From the IMG/VR virus record IMGVR_UViG_3300021368_002262, positions 1 through 49,293 of that record: a stretch of 49,293 bases of DNA; one strand, 5' to 3'. Under the pieces are notes generated by a model that was not told the origin of the DNA, made no database searches, and worked only from the letters and a program-made list of their open reading frames with translations. This DNA comes from a virus. Positions 44,522 through 49,293 of this stretch are shown here, piece by piece (the stretch's first letter is position 1; every line of letters begins with the position of its first letter). Made by a program: the position numbers and the translations under genes.

Positions 44522-46552
44522 TTAGAAGCAGGCGGAATCGCTAACTGAACCTTGGTTGTCGATCGGTGGGACTTCAATCGTTGTTGGTGTTTGATTGAAT
44601 ACCGTTGGCGTCAAACTATTTAGAGGGATTGTGGGAGGTGTTGTTGTGCCAATAGGAGCAACTGTAATCGTTGGTGTAATAATATTAATTACTGTTCCAG
44701 GAGTAGTCGCTGGAATAGTAGAGTTATTAGCAGGAATAAACACAACAGGAACCTGAATGTTTGAAGGAATCTGATTTACATCCGTAATCGAACCAAGACC
44801 TGTAACAGAATCAGTTATGCTGATGGCAGAAGAATCTGGAATATTATTACCTGCACCAACAACGTTAATAGGACCAAAACAAATTTGACCTGTATCGTAG
44901 TCAACTGTACCAGCAGTATTATTTGTATAGATCTTTCTAGTACCAGTATTATAGAAAGTTCTTAAATTACCAAAACCATCATCTTCAAACTGTTGATCAA
45001 CACCAGGTCTATCCGCTGTTCTAAAAGTTCCCGAAAGAATAACAGGTTCCTTTTTACAAGTTCCATCACCAGCATCCTGACTAGGGGCACTGTTGTATAA
45101 GTCAGATCCTGTAGAAATACAGTAAGTATTAGTTTGATTAGCAGTCGGTTTTAAATATTTTAGAATTGTTGTCTGCAAAGAAACATCAGTAACACACTTA
45201 TTTGAAAGTGTTACTGCTTTTTCAAAATCTGTCGATCTAAATGTAGAGTTGAAGTTATTAATTTGCGTTTGTTTTGCCCAATCAAGAATACCAGCATTAA
45301 TATCAGTTTCAATTTCAGATGGATTAGATCCACAACCAGTATCGTAGGAAGCAAACAATTTAATGTTGATAAAGATATCATCTGGATCCGTAATCACGGG
45401 ATCAATAGATGCCATCGCATATTTTCTCAAATCTGCTGCAATATCTTTTTTAGTTGCATCATTCAAAAGAGATCCTGTTTTTGTTTTGATAACAACAAAG
45501 ACTTTTCCGTAGATTGGAGGGTTTAAGGCATCTCCACCATATGCAACAACAGAATCGGCGTTAGAATAAATGTTTTTTGTGATTATAGCGTAATCTTGTG
45601 CTGTGACTGCTCTATATTGAGCAGAATAGTATCTAGGAGCATTATATTTGATAGATTCAACGCTTTCTGCACCATCACCCTGTTGGGACTTCTCTTTTAC
45701 TACTGTAGTGATCGAAGCAGCATTATATTGAACATCATTATTATCAATCATGCGACCAATGAAGTTAAACTTACCAACTTCATTCGCTTCAGCGCCAGAA
45801 GTGACCAAATACTCTAATTGTACGACTTCACCATCCTTTAAAGCACGACCAACGCTATCATCACCAAACTTAATTTCATATCGCATATCCTCACCTTCAT
45901 TGAGGAAGTATGCTCGCGTTGATGGAGTTAAATTAGTGACTGTATCTACTCTATTGTAGAGATCAAATTCTGTAGAAGATTCATTAGGTTTTACCTTCAC
46001 CGAAATGGTAGAAACATCGGCATCTTCAGAAGGAACTTTATAAACTTGAGATGCAAAAGTATTAACGACATAAGAGAAGTTAACAATCGAACCTTCGCGA
46101 ACAGTAACAGCAGGAAATGTTGCAATACCTGTAGTAGGACTAACAAGTACAGTTATATCTTGCAGAATATTCCAAATATAAGAACCACCAGACAAAACAG
46201 AACCTTTTTTAAGAGTTACCGACGAAGGATAAGATCCAGCAGTTTGTATAGTCTGTACTTCAAGAGAAACACACGCCTTAGACGCAGTAATTGATCTAGG
46301 AACGTAATTTAAGAGTTTTGCAATATTAACAACATTATCCCGAACCGTTGATGAGGGCAAAAATGCCTCATTCATCGACATATTCGCATTAAAGGCGGAA
46401 TAATAAGTATTATACGCCAAAGTGTCGATTAAATACGACAGCGAAGATCCATCAAAGTCATAATCCGTAAATTCAGATCGTGTTCTTAGATAGGATTTGA
46501 TTGAGGCTTTAATATCCTCAAAATCTAATGCTGTTAAGTTGTTTGGTTGCAT
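44522..46552 (-). CDS. 6: Baseplate wedge gp6
   Basis: A 676-aa homologue of T4 gp6 (660 aa), which dimerises to join the wedges into the inner baseplate ring. Signatures: LTALDFEDIKASIKSYLRTR (4-23), SSLSYLIDTLAYNTYYSAFN, MSMNEAFLPSSTVRDNVVNI, AKLLNYVPRSITASKA, and central segments such as RYYSAQYRAVTAQDYAIITK and NPPIYGKVFVVIKTKTG. These match the J-like/gp6 family common to contractile baseplates. The last about 55 residues are Pro/Thr-rich (TPTITVAPIGTTTPPTIPLN) and end in SACF, an extension not present in T4. Starts as TAATG on the gp25 stop and lies 9 bases upstream of the giant gene. Confidence 0.95.
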   Translation of the reverse strand: MQPNNLTALDFEDIKASIKSYLRTRSEFTDYDFDGSSLSYLIDTLAYNTYYSAFNANMSMNEAFLPSSTVRDNVVNIAKLLNYVPRSITASKACVSLEVQTIQTAGSYPSSVTLKKGSVLSGGSYIWNILQDITVLVSPTTGIATFPAVTVREGSIVNFSYVVNTFASQVYKVPSEDADVSTISVKVKPNESSTEFDLYNRVDTVTNLTPSTRAYFLNEGEDMRYEIKFGDDSVGRALKDGEVVQLEYLVTSGAEANEVGKFNFIGRMIDNNDVQYNAASITTVVKEKSQQGDGAESVESIKYNAPRYYSAQYRAVTAQDYAIITKNIYSNADSVVAYGGDALNPPIYGKVFVVIKTKTGSLLNDATKKDIAADLRKYAMASIDPVITDPDDIFINIKLFASYDTGCGSNPSEIETDINAGILDWAKQTQINNFNSTFRSTDFEKAVTLSNKCVTDVSLQTTILKYLKPTANQTNTYCISTGSDLYNSAPSQDAGDGTCKKEPVILSGTFRTADRPGVDQQFEDDGFGNLRTFYNTGTRKIYTNNTAGTVDYDTGQICFGPINVVGAGNNIPDSSAISITDSVTGLGSITDVNQIPSNIQVPVVFIPANNSTIPATTPGTVINIITPTITVAPIGTTTPPTIPLNSLTPTVFNQTPTTIEVPPIDNQGSVSDSACF

Positions 46553-46971
46553 TACTCAGGTCTCTGTAAAACAAAGTTGATTGTTTCGACAATAGGTAAC
46601 CCGACTACTTGATATTCGATAGTAACATTAAGTTTGTTACCTTCGATTATAGGCGTCACATAAACAGTTTGAAGTTGTACTCTAGGTTCATATTGATTAA
46701 TGGTATTTATGATCTCTTCTTTAAGAGCATCCGCAGTGAATGGATCTAAAGGTTCAAATAGTAAGGCAGTAACTCTAGATCCAACGTTAGGTTGAAAGGG
46801 TTTTTCTCCAGGTTGAGTCAAAATTAAGTTTTTGATCGACTGTTTGATCGCACTTTCGTTTTTCACAACTGATGCATCGTCTGTAAATGGGTTTCGGGCA
46901 AAGTTAACCATCAAATCAACGAATTTACGCGATTTGGTAAAGGATTTACCCGTAATCTTCTTTAACGCCAT
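46552..46971 (-). CDS. 25: Baseplate wedge gp25 (lysozyme-like fold)
   Basis: 139 aa (T4 gp25 132 aa). The family's PGEKPFQPNVGSRV segment (54-67) and core EPR motif (95-97, YEPRV) are present, followed by the strand pair VYVTPIIEGNKLNVTIEYQV. gp25 connects sheath and gp6 and nucleates sheath assembly; it is the best-conserved contractile-baseplate protein. There is no clear Shine-Dalgarno site, but the start lies within the end of the 52-aa gene (10-base overlap), suggesting translational coupling. Its stop overlaps the gp6 start. Confidence 0.96.
   Translation of the reverse strand: MALKKITGKSFTKSRKFVDLMVNFARNPFTDDASVVKNESAIKQSIKNLILTQPGEKPFQPNVGSRVTALLFEPLDPFTADALKEEIINTINQYEPRVQLQTVYVTPIIEGNKLNVTIEYQVVGLPIVETINFVLQRPE
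46704..46710 (-). promoter_or_regulatory. Possible late promoter inside gp25 (weak)
   Basis: Minus-strand cATAAATAcc about 150 bases before gp6, within gp25 coding sequence. It could be chance. Confidence 0.2.
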
Positions 46972-47120
46972 TTTCTGAATGTATCAGTTTTCTTCTTTTG
47001 TCGATTTTCCTGATATTTGTTGAGATAATAATCGGATCTTGGGTCTGTGATGAGCACAGTTGTGCCAAAATCCTGTTTCATCATCTCTTTATTGTGATCA
47101 GGAACGTGATTTAACCCCAT
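46962..47120 (-). CDS. 52-aa small basic phage protein
   Basis: An ATG at 47118-47120 with a strong ribosome site (GGAGG, 4 bases upstream) opens a 52-codon frame that ends inside the gp25 start region. The product reads MGLNHVPDHNKEMMKQDFGT...DPRSDYYLNKYQENRQ and ends in a basic KKKTDTFRKWR. It has a short N-terminal helix and a polar Tyr-rich second half. The gene fills the otherwise empty 200-base gap before gp25. A late promoter lies about 55 bases upstream. Function unknown; tight coupling to gp25 suggests a virion or assembly role. Confidence 0.75.
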   Translation of the reverse strand: MGLNHVPDHNKEMMKQDFGTTVLITDPRSDYYLNKYQENRQKKKTDTFRKWR

Positions 47121-47151
47121 GTGCCTCCGTTTATGAAAAAACAGAACTTTT

Positions 47152-47171
47152 AAAGGGGTTTCTATCCCTTT
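47152..47171 (-). other. Small hairpin in the leader before the 52-aa gene
   Basis: AAAGGG (47152-47157) and CCCTTT (47166-47171) form a 6-bp stem with an 8-base loop just downstream (minus strand) of the late promoter. There is no U-tract directly after it on the minus strand; on the plus strand a T-rich run follows it. Its role is uncertain. Confidence 0.35.
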
Positions 47172-47172
47172 T

Positions 47173-47179
47173 TATTTAT
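47173..47179 (-). promoter_or_regulatory. Putative T4-type late promoter for the 25-6 block
   Basis: Minus-strand cgATAAATAaaa overlapping the TAA stop of the 48-aa gene and about 55 bases before the 52-aa gene. The stretch downstream forms an untranslated leader. Confidence 0.65.
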
Positions 47180-47322
47180 CGACCTTGACCACGATAACGC
47201 TTTTTAGCGTTATTTCGGCTAGTCGAACCATACTTGGTGTGCTGACCCGACCCCTGTCTTGTTTTTTTCGGGGTGGATTCAATCATATTACCGCCACTAA
47301 GCGATTTTTTCATTTTTGCCAT
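47176..47322 (-). CDS. 48-aa conserved basic protein
   Basis: A very basic peptide: MAKMKKSLSGGNMIESTPKK, then TRQGSGQHTKYGSTSRNN and AKKRYRGQGR. I chose the ATG at 47320-47322 because GGAGGT lies 5 bases upstream. An upstream in-frame ATG at 47376 would overlap the PAAR gene by 52 bases and lacks a site. It begins 2 bases after the PAAR stop. The TPKKTRQG and YRGQGR motifs are familiar from small proteins of marine T4-like phages. Net charge suggests it binds nucleic acid or the spike, but nothing shows which. Confidence 0.78.
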   Translation of the reverse strand: MAKMKKSLSGGNMIESTPKKTRQGSGQHTKYGSTSRNNAKKRYRGQGR

Positions 47323-47324
47323 AA

Positions 47325-47876
47325 TTAACCTCCAATAAACACAGTTGGACTTGATCCAGTTATAACAGACAGACACGGAAATGCAGTTGTTCCATCACCC
47401 AGTGGGTCTCCCATTCGGGTTGCCCTAGCACCGCCAATAAAAACGTTCTTAGTGGTTGCCAATGCCTTTCTTGCATGACCCACTGGTGCCTCTCTACCAC
47501 CCGTTACGCCCTGTGTGCACCACCATGCTGGTGTATTACGCACCGTAAAGCATTTATAACCAACAGACGTTGTTGCAAACTGAGTTGGTGTTGGGTGTGT
47601 AGTCAAAAGGTCTTGATCTACGATTGGAACCATTTTGTTGATAAACACTCTGGCAGCAGCTGCTTTAGCAACACCCAATGGTAATTGTGGTAAAGGTGGC
47701 CAAATAGCAACCGCATTAGTTGCAGGTAGTGGAACAGGGACAACTGTAGGACTCAAAGAGGGATGGGGGCAATTAGGTAAGACACCACCACCCAATCCAG
47801 GGTGATGAGAAGCACCTGCACCAGTCCCATGACCGCTACATGTACCCATAAAGATACCAGCGTTTAAACCAGGCAT
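47325..47876 (-). CDS. PAAR-repeat spike-tip protein (gp5.4-like)
   Basis: 183 aa, beginning MPGLNAGIFMGTCSGHGTGA and ending VITGSSPTVFIGG. Pro/Gly/His/Cys-rich N-terminus (HHPGLGGGVLPNCPHP) and the C-terminal ARATRMGDPLGDG / TGSSPTVFIGG pattern are PAAR-type, the domain that caps the central spike and helps pierce the outer membrane, usually binding a metal ion with His and Cys. T4 gp5.4 is 97 aa; the extra centre (about 55-140, WPPLPQLPLGVAKAAAARVF and VGYKCFTVRNTPAWWCTQG) looks like an insertion. It lies three bases after the upstream partial gene, consistent with hub-spike genes. Confidence 0.85.
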   Translation of the reverse strand: MPGLNAGIFMGTCSGHGTGAGASHHPGLGGGVLPNCPHPSLSPTVVPVPLPATNAVAIWPPLPQLPLGVAKAAAARVFINKMVPIVDQDLLTTHPTPTQFATTSVGYKCFTVRNTPAWWCTQGVTGGREAPVGHARKALATTKNVFIGGARATRMGDPLGDGTTAFPCLSVITGSSPTVFIGG

Positions 47877-47879
47877 AGT

Positions 47880-49293
47880 TTACTTATCAAAAGGGTTTCC
47901 GTATGCGTCAGTTGCCAGTGTAACTGTTCTCGCTGAATTAGTCAAGTCATGAAAGATCTTCATTTTACCTGTGGCAGTCCATTCTCTTGCTCCAGGACCA
48001 AGTAGAGGGGACATACCATACGAATATGTGTAAGTCGTGGTAATTGGTTGATTATTTTCATCGACTTGTCCAGTATCAACCTCTTCAGAATATCCAGAAG
48101 ATATCCCAGGAGGAGTACATGTAAAGTGAGAACAACCAATGTCGGCAGGAATACAAGTCAAAGATACCTCAATAGAAGTTTCCTTGGCAGGATCTGCACG
48201 ATACTGTCGCATAAGGTATTTAGTAAAAGTAGTAGCGGTTGGTAAATTAGTAAAACTACCCACACAAGTTTCTACTTTCGCATCTTGCAGAGACTTAAAC
48301 TCAGGAATCTGCTTTTGTGTAATATCATCAATGTCACTTCTAATTTGTTTCGCGGATCTTTGCTTCTCTTCTGCGAATCTATCCTTGTATTCATTAGGAA
48401 CATCCGTATTCTGCAGATAATTCAGGTCATAATCCGTCACCATAATGTCTTTTAGTGGTGCTGTAGCATCAGAACTATACTTTTGTTGCGGTAATTGGTC
48501 AATTCTCTTCCTATCTGGGTCAAGTTTAACCTCAAAAGGTGGTTCTACCTTCCTAACATCTGTTGATGCAGGAACTTCACTATAAACATCTTCGAGTTTT
48601 TGCAGATCTTCACCCGAAACTGTAGTTTCATACACAGTTCCTTCAGGACCTGTGGGTGTAGATTTCAAAATATCCTGAAATTCAGGTACTAAATCCGCAC
48701 GATATGCATCATTTTTTACAGTCTCCGTAATAATCTCGTTAACGTTATTGACAAATATACTTGGAGGTGCATCTTCATCATACCCAGACCCGCCTTTTTT
48801 GATAATAACGGAACTTAAAGATCCACCAACGAACGTTCCTTCAATAACTGCGTCATTTTTAGCGTCAATAGGTTCTGCAGGTGATGGAGATATCTCTAAA
48901 ATAGGTGCAACCTTAAGATCTTGGAACCCAGAACCAGGATTTGCGGCAACTGAAATTCTAACTTTAGCATTTGTAGCACTTCCTGCGGGTTTTACACTAC
49001 CAGGAATGGTCAATTCTTCACCAGAAATGTAATTTTGACCAGGATTTACGATTTCTAGTGCGTTTATACTATTATCATCGCCAACTCTTACGTTAACAAC
49101 TAACCCACTTCCGCTTCCACCAGTGAGAGAAACGTTATCTGCGTCACTATAAGCGTCTTTTAGGTTATCTTTGATGTTATTGATGTCTAAACTAAGGACT
49201 TCTCCGCTAAATGAGATGTCTGTAACCGCTCCATTGGTGATTGTAATGAATCCTGCGGGTTGTGCAATGCTGTTAAATGCTTCTGGCGCGTTT
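47880..49293 (-). CDS. Partial hub/spike-region virion structural protein (C-terminal part)
   Basis: The frame is open to the right edge, so the true start is outside; codons from 49293 inward read APEAFNSIAQPAGFITITNG and continue without stop for 470 residues to TAA at 47880. The TTG at 49013 is internal, not a start. It carries beta repeats of the GxxY type (VNPGQNYISGEELTI, KKGGSGYDEDAPPSIF), a charged helical middle (KDRFAEEKQRSAKQIRSDID), and a Cys-containing C-terminal domain (VSLTCIPADIGCSHFTCTPP...YSYGMSPLLGPGAREWTATG). It is directly upstream of the PAAR gene, the place of T4 gene 5 (hub/lysozyme), but no lysozyme motif is visible in this part. It is probably the C-terminal part of a hub-associated structural protein. 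Confidence 0.72.
   Translation of the reverse strand, partial: NAPEAFNSIAQPAGFITITNGAVTDISFSGEVLSLDINNIKDNLKDAYSDADNVSLTGGSGSGLVVNVRVGDDNSINALEIVNPGQNYISGEELTIPGSVKPAGSATNAKVRISVAANPGSGFQDLKVAPILEISPSPAEPIDAKNDAVIEGTFVGGSLSSVIIKKGGSGYDEDAPPSIFVNNVNEIITETVKNDAYRADLVPEFQDILKSTPTGPEGTVYETTVSGEDLQKLEDVYSEVPASTDVRKVEPPFEVKLDPDRKRIDQLPQQKYSSDATAPLKDIMVTDYDLNYLQNTDVPNEYKDRFAEEKQRSAKQIRSDIDDITQKQIPEFKSLQDAKVETCVGSFTNLPTATTFTKYLMRQYRADPAKETSIEVSLTCIPADIGCSHFTCTPPGISSGYSEEVDTGQVDENNQPITTTYTYSYGMSPLLGPGAREWTATGKMKIFHDLTNSARTVTLATDAYGNPFDK

Noticed and set aside
47176-47376. 66-aa start for the basic protein (ATG at 47376)
   Set aside because: It would overlap the PAAR coding region and has no ribosome site, whereas the ATG at 47322 has GGAGGT at good spacing and starts just after the PAAR stop.
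47880-49013. Start of the hub-region gene at TTG 49013
   Set aside because: The frame stays open to the window edge with structural-type sequence (VNPGQNYISGEE) upstream of the TTG, so this is an internal codon.
1-49293. tRNA genes, integrase or attachment sites
   Set aside because: No cloverleaf-like sequence, recombinase frame or flanking direct repeat was found; almost all sequence is accounted for by tightly packed structural genes.

Overview
The window is the tail/baseplate/neck module of a large T4-like myovirus. It most resembles the marine cyanophage branch (Prochlorococcus/Synechococcus myoviruses, now Kyanoviridae), although related phages of other marine bacteria cannot be excluded from sequence alone. 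Every convincing gene lies on the minus strand, and no tRNA, integrase, CRISPR array, IS element or host metabolic gene was seen. Reading in the direction of transcription (right to left), the order is: a partial hub/spike-region structural protein, PAAR spike tip, a 48-aa basic protein, a 52-aa protein, gp25, gp6, a 6,180-aa giant protein, a 409-aa protein with a cupredoxin-like end, a 1,383-aa YHYH/cupredoxin protein, gp8, a 2,445-aa DUF4815 protein, two small coiled-coil proteins, a 1,998-aa fibre-like protein, gp13, gp14, gp15, gp16 (small terminase), a 176-aa protein, a Cys/Lys-rich DUF5872-type protein, and the start of a CxxC protein.

The T4 landmarks (25-6-...-8-...-13-14-15-16) are in T4 order. 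T4 genes 7, 9, 10, 11, 12 and wac are not recognisable. Their slots hold very large modular proteins, five of which (6,180, 2,445, 1,998, 1,383 and 409 aa) take up about three quarters of the window. The likely reading is that this phage builds its baseplate rim and host-recognition apparatus from giant mosaic proteins instead of the T4 short/long tail-fibre set.

The giant ORF (25970-44512) is the most striking object. Short segments that look like a conserved baseplate-wedge core are separated by long insertions. The insertions hold 24 GxGY beta repeats, a YHYH domain, a canonical EF-hand loop, a propeller-like stretch, two LamG-like lectin domains, four helical repeats with a recurring cysteine, a duplicated beta module and five 'INGVLQEPG'-type modules. 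Several of these modules recur in gp8, gp14, gp15, the DUF4815 protein, the 1,383-aa protein, the 1,998-aa fibre and the partial hub protein, which suggests module shuffling across the whole baseplate.

Regulation looks T4-like and late. ATAAATA/TATAAATA boxes on the minus strand sit in or at most gene junctions that have any spacing (180, 1932, 11143, 20550, 25967, 47173). A GC-rich hairpin that looks like a terminator lies at 11161-11180. Many of the remaining junctions are TAATG overlaps or gaps of a few bases, consistent with translational coupling.
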